From: Paenibacillaceae bacterium GAS479
Lineage (GTDB): Bacteria; Bacillota; Bacilli; Paenibacillales; Paenibacillaceae
Assembly (NCBI GenBank): GCA_900105225.1
Contig: LT629764.1
Location: forward strand, 3,179,501-3,243,500
Direction: 5' to 3'
DNA length: 64,000 nucleotides
The stretch's first letter is position 1. Each line of letters opens with the position of its first letter. The notes under the pieces are model-generated. The model was not told the origin of the DNA, ran no database searches, and saw only the letters and a list, made by a program, of their open reading frames with translations. Both the position numbers and the translations under genes were made by a program. Below are positions 30,681 to 38,902 of the stretch, one piece after another.

Positions 30681-31007
30681 GGCATCACCTCCCTTCCGGG
30701 AGATTAGCCTGACCGCCCAACAGCCATCTATGTACTTGAAACTAGTATAGTAAACAAGACATAAATCCAATAGAGTTCGCGGGCAACCGTCGGGCTCTTT
30801 TTTTGTCTACTAAACGTATAGCGCGGTCTGCATCAGTCTTCATCCAAACCAGCCTTCACTTTTTCTCGATTTTTACTTACATAGCAGCGCTGCTCGACTG
30901 CGAATAGTGAAGCCAAATTACCCCAATGGAAATGTTAAGGGGCTTTGGCTTTGTGCGGGAATGCGGTAAAATAGCGCCTGAGAGCGAAACAATCGGGAGG
31001 GAAAGCC

Positions 31008-31718
31008 GTGAATGAGGCGATTCTCGTTGTCGAGGACGAAGACAAGATTGGCAGGCTGCTGGAAATTGAGCTGGAATGCGAGGGCTATCGTGTCGGCCGG
31101 GCTTCAAATGGGGCTCAGGCGCTTGAGCTGTACCGCTCCCAGGAATGGGACGCGGTGCTGCTGGACGTGATGCTGCCGGGTATGAGCGGCTTCGAGCTGC
31201 TTCGCCGTATCCGGCTTGCCGATTCAAGGACGCCGGTTCTGTTGTTGACGGCCAAAGACTCCGTGGAGGACAAGGTGGCAGGTCTTGACCAAGGAGCGAA
31301 TGATTACATAACAAAGCCGTTCCAGATGGAGGAACTGCTTGCACGAGTACGAGCCGCGTTGCGGCTACGGCCTCCGGTCGGAGTCGGAGAGGGGACAGGC
31401 ACAGACGAGCCGGAGGACTGGTTATGTGCGGGCGAGCTGCGGCTCAGTCCCGGCACGCGCGAGGTGACTCGGGAAGGCCAGCCCATAGAGCTGACTCCCC
31501 GCGAGTTCGATCTGCTGGTTTATTTGCTGCGCAACAAGCGCCAGGTGCTGAGCCGGGACCAGATTGTGCAGGCTGTGTGGGGATATGACTATGTGGGAGA
31601 TACCAATGTGGTAGACGTCTATATTCGATATGTGCGCAAAAAGGTGGACATGGGCTTTTCACAGGAGCTGATTCACACGGTTCGTGGCATCGGTTATGTG
31701 TTGAGGGAAAGCTCATGA
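31008..31718 (+). CDS. OmpR-family response regulator
   Basis: 236 residues from GTG with GGGAGGGAAAG upstream. Receiver domain with ED-ED near residues 9-12, phospho-acceptor D53 in AVLLDVMLPG and Lys in DYITKPF. After a Gly/Glu/Thr linker comes the winged-helix output domain (LTPREFDLLVYLLRNKRQVLSRDQIV..YVRKKVD). Its stop overlaps the kinase start by four nt (ATGA). The two acidic PepSY-type genes downstream are the likely targets or accessory parts. Confidence 0.92.
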   Translation: MNEAILVVEDEDKIGRLLEIELECEGYRVGRASNGAQALELYRSQEWDAVLLDVMLPGMSGFELLRRIRLADSRTPVLLLTAKDSVEDKVAGLDQGANDYITKPFQMEELLARVRAALRLRPPVGVGEGTGTDEPEDWLCAGELRLSPGTREVTREGQPIELTPREFDLLVYLLRNKRQVLSRDQIVQAVWGYDYVGDTNVVDVYIRYVRKKVDMGFSQELIHTVRGIGYVLRESS

Positions 31719-33127
31719 GGCTGCGCAGCAAAATCCACCTCTATTCATCCGTGCTATTCGCCGCCGTCATCATTCTGATGAATTTATCCATTTACGCGTT
31801 GTTCTGGCGTATGTCGATGAACAGCGAGCTGGACCGAGCCGAGGCGGAGGCCGTCACGGCTGCCGCAGGCCTGAGAGAAGCAGCGGACGCGGCTGCTATG
31901 AAGGATTTGCTGCGCGCTTATGTGCCGCTGGACGGGATGCTCGGCGTCGTTGGAGACAACGGAGCTGTAGAAGGCAGAGTCACCTCGGTGGGCCAGCCGG
32001 ATCTGAGTCGTTGGAAGCTAGCTTTTGCGGACCAAAGAGAGGTGCGGACGGTCCGTTTCGAGGGGCGAACCTTCAGCTATGCCTCGATTCCGGTCATCTG
32101 GAGTGTAGGAGAGGTTGCCAATGTGCAGGTGCTGCAAAGCCTGGAGCCAGCAGCGGATAATCTCCGCGTCCTGAGCCGAGTGCTGATTGCGGTAACTATA
32201 CTCGCATTGCTGCCGGTATTCCTGTCATCTTGGCTGCTGGGCAGGCTGGTGATGCATCCGATTCAGGCGATGACGTCGACGATGAGAGAAATCCGGGGTA
32301 GCGGAAGCTTTAGGCGGCTAAAACAGCGAGACGGCGCACGGGATGAGCTGGCTGAGATGGGAGAGACGTTCAATAGCATGATGGATCAGTTGGAAAGCAA
32401 CTACGACAAGCAGAAGAGCTTTGTATCCAACGCTTCCCATGAATTAAAAACGCCGCTGACGGTCATTGAAAGTTATGCCAGTCTTCTTCTTCGGCGCGGC
32501 AAGGACAAGCCTGAGCTATTGGAAGAATCCATTCAAGCCATCCATTCCGAGTCGGTACGGATGAAAGAGATGACGGAGCAGCTGCTGCTGCTTGCCCGGC
32601 CCAAAGAGCAGTGGCTGGTATCGCTCGGACAGGTCGATCTGGGCGCAGCGGCGGAGGAATCGGCTCGTGCTTTCCGCAATGCTTATGGACGAGAAATTGC
32701 GGTCGACCTTCCAAAGCAGTCAGTGCTGGCATGGACCGATGGGGGCAAGCTCAAGCAGTTGTTATTCATTCTTTTGGATAATGCGCGCAAATACAGTGAG
32801 GAACAGATTGTCATAACCGTCACTCGGAAAAGCGATGGAGGCGCGCTGCTGCGCATCGTCGATCGTGGAATCGGTATTCCGAAGGAGCAGCTCCCGAAGG
32901 TATTCGACCGCTTTTATCGGGTGGATGAGTCCAGAACTCGGGGCATAGGCGGTGCGGGGCTTGGACTGTCTCTAGGCAAGGAACTGGCGGATGCGATCGG
33001 TGCGGAGCTGACTTTGGATAGTGTGGAGGGGCTGGGGACTACGGCAACGATTATTCTCTCAGCAAAATCTAATGGGGATCAAGTATCCTTCTCCCAAAGG
33101 GTCAAAAAGGAGGAGGGGGAGAGATGA
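31715..33127 (+). CDS. Sensor histidine kinase (HAMP, HisKA, ATPase)
   Basis: 470 residues. Two membrane helices (~residues 7-29 and 153-177) frame a ~120-residue outside sensor domain of no recognised family. HAMP follows (MHPIQAMTSTMREI), then H242 in VSNASHELKTPLTVIESY. The ATPase boxes are LLDNARKYSEEQIV, DRGIGIPKEQLPKVFDRFYRVD and GAGLGLSLGKE. It overlaps both neighbours by four nt, so regulator, kinase and PepSY protein are one translational unit. The signal sensed cannot be read from the sequence. Confidence 0.92.
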   Translation: MRLRSKIHLYSSVLFAAVIILMNLSIYALFWRMSMNSELDRAEAEAVTAAAGLREAADAAAMKDLLRAYVPLDGMLGVVGDNGAVEGRVTSVGQPDLSRWKLAFADQREVRTVRFEGRTFSYASIPVIWSVGEVANVQVLQSLEPAADNLRVLSRVLIAVTILALLPVFLSSWLLGRLVMHPIQAMTSTMREIRGSGSFRRLKQRDGARDELAEMGETFNSMMDQLESNYDKQKSFVSNASHELKTPLTVIESYASLLLRRGKDKPELLEESIQAIHSESVRMKEMTEQLLLLARPKEQWLVSLGQVDLGAAAEESARAFRNAYGREIAVDLPKQSVLAWTDGGKLKQLLFILLDNARKYSEEQIVITVTRKSDGGALLRIVDRGIGIPKEQLPKVFDRFYRVDESRTRGIGGAGLGLSLGKELADAIGAELTLDSVEGLGTTATIILSAKSNGDQVSFSQRVKKEEGER

Positions 33128-33993
33128 GGTTGCGTTGGCGCAGGCTGTCAACCTTGCTGGGCTTGGCGGTCGCACTTGTGGCGATTGCCGTCTGGCTCAT
33201 TTTAGAGAGGCCTTGGTCGAACCCGTCTTCACTCACTGCAATGGAGGCGGAAAACGTCGTTCTGGCGCATTATGACGGGGAGATCGAGGAGACTCGATTG
33301 AGCGGGGATCGCTACACACTTATTTTGCTCAGCGGGCAAAATCGATACGAACTTGGCGTCAGTGCTCAGGACGGGGATATTATGTCCATCCAAAGCCTAG
33401 GCCTAATCGCAGATGCGTCTCCGACTCCTGGAACAGTGGGATCAGGGAAGGTTTCTACAGGCACGACGCAGCCAGGAATCACGCCTAGCCCGGAACCGAC
33501 GAATCTGCCTACGAGTTCACCAAGTACAGTGGACCCGAAGCCGTCTTCCGGAACGGGAAGCGCTCCTCCGCAGCCGACACCTAAACCTTCCAAAAAGCCA
33601 AAGCCTTCACCGCAGAAAACGGCTGGACCTTCCAGCACTTCGAAGCCAAAGCCGAAGTCGATCGGCATTACGGAAAAGCGTGCCGGGAAGCTGGCTGAGG
33701 CTCATACCAAGGGCAAGTTACAGGGAGTCAAGCGTGGCAGTGACAACGATTATTTGGTCGAGGTTGAGCTTGCCGATGGCAGAGAGGCTGAGGTACAAGT
33801 GAACGCCGTTTCGGGGAAAATAATGTCGGTCACATGGGACGAGAAAAACAAAGCGGCTGGCGACGATGACAACGACGATGCTGATGACGAGAAGGACAGT
33901 GATGATAAAAACGATAAAGACGACAAGGACGACAAGGACGACAAGGACGACAAGGACGATAAGGGCGATAAAGGTGACAAGAACGATGATTAA
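33124..33993 (+). CDS. Membrane-anchored PepSY-type protein with acidic tail
   Basis: 289 residues. N-terminal helix (LLGLAVALVAIAVWLIL), a first PepSY-like unit (TAMEAENVVLAHYDGEIEETRLSG), a long Pro/Ser/Thr/Lys linker (residues ~100-175), then a second PepSY-like unit (ITEKRAGKLAEAHTKGKLQGVK). The tail of ~45 residues is Asp/Lys repeats made of tandem GACAAGGACGA units. PepSY domains are thought to bind and restrain peptidases or sensors; the fusion to a polyacidic tail suggests cation or wall interaction. ATG overlaps the kinase stop, pointing to a direct role in this two-component system. Confidence 0.75.
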   Translation: MRLRWRRLSTLLGLAVALVAIAVWLILERPWSNPSSLTAMEAENVVLAHYDGEIEETRLSGDRYTLILLSGQNRYELGVSAQDGDIMSIQSLGLIADASPTPGTVGSGKVSTGTTQPGITPSPEPTNLPTSSPSTVDPKPSSGTGSAPPQPTPKPSKKPKPSPQKTAGPSSTSKPKPKSIGITEKRAGKLAEAHTKGKLQGVKRGSDNDYLVEVELADGREAEVQVNAVSGKIMSVTWDEKNKAAGDDDNDDADDEKDSDDKNDKDDKDDKDDKDDKDDKGDKGDKNDD

Positions 33994-34229
33994 ACAGGAA
34001 GAAGATCATAGCAGATGATTAAATATTTTCTATGTAGATAAAAGCGAGAGCCGTTACGCAAGCTTCAGCAATATGTACTAGGCGTTGTCTGAAAGAGCAA
34101 AGAGCTGTGTCATTCCGGTCTCAGCTTTTTATCATCGATTTCTAATCTAGCTCCAAGAGTCCTCTCATTCAAGGACGGTACATTGTAATTGTACTTCATC
34201 CCAACGAAAAACGATGAGGAGTGTTGAGC

Positions 34230-35252
34230 ATGACTAGAAATAGAATAAATAGCCGGAAAACATGGGCAGTAGCGTTCTCGAGTATCCTTATCGCAGGAGC
34301 TGTTGGCGGAACAGCAGCCTTTGCCGCACAATCCGGCTCCATGATTGGTCTGGACAAAGCGAGCGAGAAAGCTCTGCAGCATACAAAAGGCAAAGTAGAG
34401 GGCGTCGAATTAGAGCGCAGCAAGGGCAAGGCATATTATGATGTCGATGTGCTTGATGCTTCTGGAAGTCAGTATGAAATTCATATTGATGCCTACAGTG
34501 GGGCATTCCTCGGCAAGTATGCCGGAGATGACAACCAAACGACAGGAAAAGCCGTTGGATCGAGCGGCTCGACTGTACCGAGCACGGATTCTCAGACGAA
34601 GCAAGGACAGTCGCAGTCCACTGTCACCTCCGGAGACATCGGAATGCAAGCTCTGATTGATGCTTTTAGCGGAGCATTCCTCGGCAGCTTTGTCGGATTT
34701 GAGAATCTGTTAGGAGAGAAAGCTTATGCATCGAGCAGTACAACTGCGCCGAGCACGAATTCTCAGCCAAAGCAGAGCGAGCAGTCCAATGATGCTTCCG
34801 CAGTCACAGCATGGAAAGCTTCGCAAGCCTCGAAGGCTGAAGTCGCTTCAAAGGCTGATACTGCATCGAAAGCGACCAATAAGTCGAAGGCAGCTGTGAC
34901 CAAAGAGCAAGCGGTTGGGATCGCACAAAAGGCGGTCTCCGGCAAGCTAGTTGAGGTGGATCCGGATCGTGATGACGGCAGACTGGTTTACGAAGTAAAG
35001 CTGCTCACTGACAAAGGGACCGTCGAGGTTGAAGTTGATATAGCAACAGGCAAGATCACCGGCATGGATCATGATGACGATCGCGATGATCGCAAGGATG
35101 ATGATCGTAATCACAAAGACGATGATGGCGATGATCGTGATAGTAACCATAACTGGACGCGTGGTGGTCATGACGATGATAACGATGATGATGATCATAA
35201 CGATAAGGATGATTCGGATGATGACGATTCCGATGAAGATGATGACCGCTAA
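34230..35252 (+). CDS. Secreted PepSY-type protein with internal duplication and acidic tail
   Basis: 340 residues from ATG 34230 (GAGGAG 8 nt upstream; an in-frame GTG at 34221 overlaps that site). The signal peptide ends near AAFAAQ. A PepSY unit follows (LDKASEKALQHTKGKVEGVEL), then a motif IDAYSGAFLGKYAG that is duplicated downstream as IDAFSGAFLGSFVG. A Ser/Ala/Lys linker leads to another PepSY unit (TKEQAVGIAQKAVSGKL). The last ~55 residues are Asp/His/Arg-rich. It resembles the preceding gene in plan, and the acidic tail suggests divalent-cation binding at the surface. The gap of 236 nt between them has a weak hairpin (about 34098-34136). Confidence 0.72.
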   Translation: MTRNRINSRKTWAVAFSSILIAGAVGGTAAFAAQSGSMIGLDKASEKALQHTKGKVEGVELERSKGKAYYDVDVLDASGSQYEIHIDAYSGAFLGKYAGDDNQTTGKAVGSSGSTVPSTDSQTKQGQSQSTVTSGDIGMQALIDAFSGAFLGSFVGFENLLGEKAYASSSTTAPSTNSQPKQSEQSNDASAVTAWKASQASKAEVASKADTASKATNKSKAAVTKEQAVGIAQKAVSGKLVEVDPDRDDGRLVYEVKLLTDKGTVEVEVDIATGKITGMDHDDDRDDRKDDDRNHKDDDGDDRDSNHNWTRGGHDDDNDDDDHNDKDDSDDDDSDEDDDR

Positions 35253-35301
35253 TTAAGGTGAGATTGGCTTAATGAGCTTCAGCAGGGATTAACATAGATA
35301 A

Positions 35302-35337
35302 GGGAGCTTTGGGTCTTCGGGCCAGAAGCTCCCTTTT
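35302..35337 (+). terminator. Terminator of the PepSY gene
   Basis: GGGAGCTT / AAGCTCCC stem with a GC-containing loop followed by TTTTG. Confidence 0.8.
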
Positions 35338-35381
35338 GTCGCGTGGAGCGACTAAAATGGTAAGTTTTGAACAAATAAATA

Positions 35382-35426
35382 GGCCGTCCCAATGGTCTGT
35401 GGAGACCTCAGGGACAGCCCGTTTTT
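35382..35426. terminator. Hairpin serving the small Ser-rich gene (minus) or as a second stop (plus)
   Basis: GGC-C-GTCCC / GGGAC-A-GCC with a 20-nt loop. T-rich runs are present on both sides (GTTTTTAT on plus, CTATTTATTT on minus). The Ser-rich gene ends 67 nt to the right and reads towards it. Confidence 0.55.
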
Positions 35427-35492
35427 ATGGTGGGAATGAGCGAATGTGAATCGTAGATGGGTGAAATAGTTATCATGCAGCGTACTTGTCAG

Positions 35493-35654
35493 CTAGCTTG
35501 AATAGCTACTGTACTTTTTCTTATAATATCCGTGGCCGCGCTGGGGACGACTATTTCTATGATGGTAATCACTGCTGCTGTAATGTCGTCTGCTGCTGTG
35601 GCTTTTACTTCCCGTAAGAGAAGATAGTAAACGTTTGAGTAGATGTTTTAGCAT
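35493..35654 (-). CDS. Small Ser/His/Tyr/Arg-rich basic protein, possible kinase substrate
   Basis: 53 residues, with an excellent AGGAGG site 8 nt before the ATG. The N-terminus MLKHLLKRLLSSLTGSK is amphipathic and positively charged. The rest is almost only Ser, His, Tyr, Arg and Lys (SHSSRRHYSSSDYHH; GHGYYKKKYSSYSS). No family is recognised, though the composition recalls phosphorylated spore-coat proteins such as CotG. It lies divergently from a Hanks-type kinase, 173 bp away. The abundance of Ser and Tyr next to basic residues suggests that the kinase acts on it; this is an inference. A terminator candidate lies downstream. Confidence 0.72.
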   Translation of the reverse strand: MLKHLLKRLLSSLTGSKSHSSRRHYSSSDYHHRNSRPQRGHGYYKKKYSSYSS

Positions 35655-35827
35655 ATTCTTAACCTCCTGAATAAGTAGAATAAAACTTCAAGCAACTGCT
35701 CAAGCTTTTTGAAACATGACGGGTATCAAAAGCGTACGCCGTATTGTACTACTACGAATGAAGACGGCTAAAAGTTTCTTAAAAGCTGTAATAAGTAAGC
35801 AGCAGAAGCTGCTGGAGGTAAAAGTGT

Positions 35828-36703
35828 ATGTGGACTGCAGTCGCGAGCAAATGTAAGGATATGATTAATAATTGGCGTGATTTTCCTCTTGCGAGCGGCA
35901 GCGTTTGGATGGGGCGTTATCGGATCCAGCATTTTATCGGCAGGGGTAGCTACGGGCAAGCTTACGCATGTACAGATATGACAACGAGTAATCAGGTTTT
36001 ACTCAAACGAAGCATGCCAAGCAAGAAGGAAATCGGTATTTTGCTGCTGGAGAGAGAAAGTAGCATTTTGCAGAAATTGAACCATCCTCAAATTCCTAAG
36101 TGGTTAAGATATGAGAAGCAAGGTCGTCATGAGGCGCTTGTCATGGAGCTTATCGATGGTGAAAACTTGGAGCATAGGCTAATAGAGCAAAACCAGGTGT
36201 ATTCTCTAAAGCAATCCTTAAATGTTTTGAAAGAGCTGTTGCAGCCGCTTGCTTATTTGCACCGGGCTGGATTTGTGCATCGGGATGTACGCATACCGAA
36301 TGTGTTGGACAAAGAAGGCCGCTTGTACCTAATTGATTACGGTCTATCCTGTCGTATTGGGGAACAGCTGCCGGAAGAGCTGCGGCTGGCTTTAAAGGAA
36401 GCGGACCCACTTGAGTCTAACAGCGGTTCAGAGAGCAGTTGGTCCGTTGCGAAGCGTCGAATGAGACGGCCTGAAGCGGCGAGCGATTTGTACGGACTTG
36501 GGCATTTTTTTCTATTCATGATGTATGCAGGTTACGAATACCGCGAAGGCCAAGAGGAGCTTAGCTGGGAAGAGGAGCTGGAACTTCCGCAGGATGTAAA
36601 TCGATTCGTAAGCAGACTGCTGCAGAAAACCGGGCCGGCATGGACCTCGGCTGAACATTGCAGCCAGGAGCTGGAGCAGCTTATAGCTTCTCTTCCGGAC
36701 TGA
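35828..36703 (+). CDS. Hanks-type serine/threonine protein kinase
   Basis: 291 residues, kinase domain only, with no membrane helix or PASTA repeats. Glycine loop FIGRGSYGQAYA, K60 in LLKRSMP, catalytic loop HRDVRIPNV with D153, and DYG (D170) instead of DFG. The activation segment is basic (WSVAKRRMRRPEAASDLYGLG), with the conserved APE replaced by PEA and the DxxG motif kept. GGAGGT precedes the ATG. It differs from the PrkC type and looks like a small soluble kinase. Its divergent neighbour is the Ser/Tyr-rich 53-residue protein; both may be controlled from the 173-bp gap between them. Confidence 0.85.
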   Translation: MWTAVASKCKDMINNWRDFPLASGSVWMGRYRIQHFIGRGSYGQAYACTDMTTSNQVLLKRSMPSKKEIGILLLERESSILQKLNHPQIPKWLRYEKQGRHEALVMELIDGENLEHRLIEQNQVYSLKQSLNVLKELLQPLAYLHRAGFVHRDVRIPNVLDKEGRLYLIDYGLSCRIGEQLPEELRLALKEADPLESNSGSESSWSVAKRRMRRPEAASDLYGLGHFFLFMMYAGYEYREGQEELSWEEELELPQDVNRFVSRLLQKTGPAWTSAEHCSQELEQLIASLPD

Positions 36704-36735
36704 TTAAATGCCGTCATAGGACTCCTATTCTAATA

Positions 36736-37200
36736 TTAAAGAGATAAATTCGAAATAACCAAACGCGTGTTAGAGGCTTTCTCTGCTTTAATCGGGCCTG
36801 TTGTTTTAATATTATTAATATCGGGAGTTCTAAAAGTGGGCCAAGCGGAGTTATATGGCGTAAAAGAAACCTCTATCCCTGGGGAGCTGTATACAATGAC
36901 GCCTGCGGTAACTGTAAAAACTTCAATTTTAAGCTCAAAGCGGTTTCTTCCGCCTGACGGAAGGTTTGCAGATGGGTACGGCTGTTCAAAATCTCCGAAA
37001 ATAAACGTTCTTGTTAATGAGATGTTGCTCGAATTATCAATATCAAAGCCTATTGAGGCTTGCACTGAAATGTCGCCGTCAGAAGCTTCGGGGAAGCCGG
37101 AAAAGATGCGGACAACAATAAAGAGTAAAATAAATAATACGAGAACGACTCCCAGGTTTAATCCATTGAAATGACTGATTTTAACTTGTTCAAATTCCAT
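36736..37200 (-). CDS. Small membrane-anchored protein with YjcZ-like helix, copy A
   Basis: 154 residues. The helix LGVVLVLFILLFIVVRIF resembles that of YjcZ-family sporulation proteins. The outside domain starts GFDIDNSSNISLTR and continues with RFELKIEVFTVTAGVIVY. It aligns clearly along its length with the protein at 40813-41283 (LGLVLVLFILLVIVTGLF-type helix; GFDIVNQSSVILTLSPL; HRFELGVTPFSTTSAQVVYI). A role in the spore envelope is a guess from the helix only. It converges with the kinase gene. Confidence 0.6.
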   Translation of the reverse strand: MEFEQVKISHFNGLNLGVVLVLFILLFIVVRIFSGFPEASDGDISVQASIGFDIDNSSNISLTRTFIFGDFEQPYPSANLPSGGRNRFELKIEVFTVTAGVIVYSSPGIEVSFTPYNSAWPTFRTPDINNIKTTGPIKAEKASNTRLVISNLSL

Positions 37201-37283
37201 TCTATGTCCTCCCGCGCTCGTTATATCAATTATAGTCTATGAGGGAAATCATAGAACGGTGCGGGCTCAATAACGATAAAGAA

Positions 37284-37327
37284 GCCGTCTCCCGTCATCT
37301 AACGATGATTTACGGGACGGCTCTTTT
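37284..37327. terminator. Terminator after the PCYCGC lipoprotein gene
   Basis: GCCGTC-T-CCCGT / ACGGGACGGC stem with a 16-nt loop. T-rich ends on both strands; the lipoprotein gene reads into it from the right. Confidence 0.75.
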
Positions 37328-37349
37328 GCAAGAAGGGTATTAGTAGATT

Positions 37350-37868
37350 TTAACTGCGCCCATACATTTCGTCGATCGATTTGCGGATGTCTTCATCCGA
37401 CTTGCCTTCCACCTTCATAGAGATGGATTCCGCGGCAATTTGCAGGCAGACGCCGCAACGGGTCGCATGGTCATCCCACAGGATGGTGCCTTCCTCGCGC
37501 ACTTCTTTGATGAAGCAGTTCAGGTTGCTCTTATGGCCGACGTTCTCCATGCAGCCGCAGTAGCAGGGCATTTGGGAGAGCAGATCCGTTGCTTTGGCGG
37601 TAGCTGTGTAGATGATGCGAACCTGCTCGGGCTGAGTATCCAGGAACTTGGGCAGCTCGGAAGCAGAAGCGGTCTCCTCTTGAATATCCGTAGTAGCATG
37701 GTCTCCATGCCCGTCTTGTGCGCCGCTCTCAGCATGGTTCGTAGAGTGGTTGTTGGCTGGTGCGGAGTCACCTCCGCCACATGCCGCCATCAGCAATATG
37801 AGGCTTAAGGAAACAATCGGCAACAGGCGACGAGGCGCCTTGCGTCGGGAAGAAATCGGGTTGCTCAT
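37350..37868 (-). CDS. PCYCGC-motif lipoprotein
   Basis: 172 residues from the ATG at 37868 (GGAGG 10 nt upstream; a TTG nine codons earlier is less likely). A signal peptide ends in the lipobox LILLMAAC, followed by a His/Asn/Ser-rich linker (NHSTNHAESGAQDGHGDH). The domain has MPCYCGCMENVGHKSNLNCF and a later RCGVCLQIA, giving six Cys in the mature part. The family is widespread in Bacillales but its biochemical role is unknown; the Cys/His pattern suggests metal binding. It is divergent from the MerR-type gene. Confidence 0.82.
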   Translation of the reverse strand: MSNPISSRRKAPRRLLPIVSLSLILLMAACGGGDSAPANNHSTNHAESGAQDGHGDHATTDIQEETASASELPKFLDTQPEQVRIIYTATAKATDLLSQMPCYCGCMENVGHKSNLNCFIKEVREEGTILWDDHATRCGVCLQIAAESISMKVEGKSDEDIRKSIDEMYGRS

Positions 37869-37949
37869 GAGTGGGAGGCCTCCTTGGCTGGACAAGCAAA
37901 TTCATTTTTTACTATACCATAAATTGCAATTCTCGCTTGAAAAAAGATG

Positions 37950-37980
37950 TTGACCCTCACGTTGCGTGAGGCCTTATTGT
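37950..37980 (+). promoter_or_regulatory. MerR-type promoter of the TipA-like regulator
   Basis: TTGACC (37950-37955) and TATTGT (37975-37980) are separated by 19 nt, the long spacing characteristic of MerR-controlled promoters. The palindrome CCTCACGTTGCGTGAGG fills the spacer and is the probable operator. It lies 27 nt before the gene, consistent with autoregulation. Confidence 0.8.
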
Positions 37981-38006
37981 GAAGTCGAAGGGAGAGACGC
38001 AAAGAT

Positions 38007-38741
38007 ATGCTCAAGGTGAAGGAAGTGGCCGAAATGGCCGGTATCAGCGTCCGAACGCTGCATCATTATGACGAGATCGGCCTGCTTCATCCGGAGGAAG
38101 CGACCGATTCTGGCTATCGGCTTTACTCGGCCAAGGATCTGGCAGCCCTGCAGCAGATTTTGTTTTTCCGCGAGCTCGGATTCCCTTTGAAACAGATCAA
38201 GTCGATTCTGCAAGATCCCGGCTACCGCGAGGCCGAAGCGTTGCGACTGCACCGGGAGATGCTGCTGGAGAAGCGGCGTCGGCTGGACGCTTTGATTAAC
38301 AACGTTGAAAAGACGATTCAACATGCCGAAGGAGAGATGGAAATGAGCGATACTGAGCGGTTCGGGGGTTTTGATTTCAGTAGCAATCCGTATGAACAGG
38401 AGGCAAGGGAGCGCTGGGGAGACAAAGCGGTAGATGGGGCAAATGAAAAGGCGAAAGGTATGAACAAGCAGGACCAGGAAGCGTTCAACGAACTGTACCG
38501 CAGGCTCGCTGCTGTCCGGCATTTGCAGCCGGAGTCGAATGAAGCTCAGGCGGCTATTGGAGAGTGGTACCTTTGCTTGGGGCAATTCGGCGATTATACG
38601 CCGGAAATGTTTCGCGGGCTGGGTCAAATGTACGTTGATGACGAGCGCTTCACCCGCAACATCGACAAGTTTGGTGAAGGGTTGGCCGTGTTCATGCGTG
38701 ATGCGATGAGCGTATATGCGGATAGGACTATGATGGGCTAG
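38007..38741 (+). CDS. MerR-family regulator with TipAS antibiotic-recognition domain
   Basis: 244 residues. The N-terminal winged helix has EVAEMAGISVRTLHHYDEIGLL, a coiled coil follows (~residues 75-115), and the C-terminal TipAS domain contains ERWGDKAVDGANEKAKGMNKQD and GLGQMYVDDERFTRNIDKFG. TipAS proteins such as Mta and TipAL bind drugs or thiopeptides and activate multidrug transport genes. Here no pump is adjacent in the same direction; the promoter architecture suggests that it activates itself. Confidence 0.9.
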   Translation: MLKVKEVAEMAGISVRTLHHYDEIGLLHPEEATDSGYRLYSAKDLAALQQILFFRELGFPLKQIKSILQDPGYREAEALRLHREMLLEKRRRLDALINNVEKTIQHAEGEMEMSDTERFGGFDFSSNPYEQEARERWGDKAVDGANEKAKGMNKQDQEAFNELYRRLAAVRHLQPESNEAQAAIGEWYLCLGQFGDYTPEMFRGLGQMYVDDERFTRNIDKFGEGLAVFMRDAMSVYADRTMMG

Positions 38742-38902
38742 GATGAAGGAGTATGGCTCGAAGCACGCGAAGTGATTAGAGCGTCCTGATTCGCTCTAGC
38801 AGCGAGTTGAACCGTTCCGAATGCATGTCCGATGAGCGAGGGAGGAGGCACTAGCGGATCGGAGCGGGTTGTCAACGATACGAACCGAGGGGGAGAAGTG
38901 AC

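Larger units (their letters stand above)
29837..30803. repeat. Tandem duplication (519-bp offset) carrying two toxin-antitoxin modules
   Basis: GCCTGCACCGGCTAGTCTTA occurs at 29837 and again at 30356. Copy 1 begins inside the last ~70 nt of the GH5 gene, so copy 2 starts with a dead fragment of that gene's 3' end, including its stop. Similarity continues through both antitoxin promoters and toxin genes and fades after about 30750, with a weaker match to ~30803. Confidence 0.92.

Noticed and set aside
35302-35426. Riboswitch or structured leader between the PepSY gene and the Ser-rich gene
   Set aside because: Only two simple hairpins with T-runs are visible; they fit terminators.
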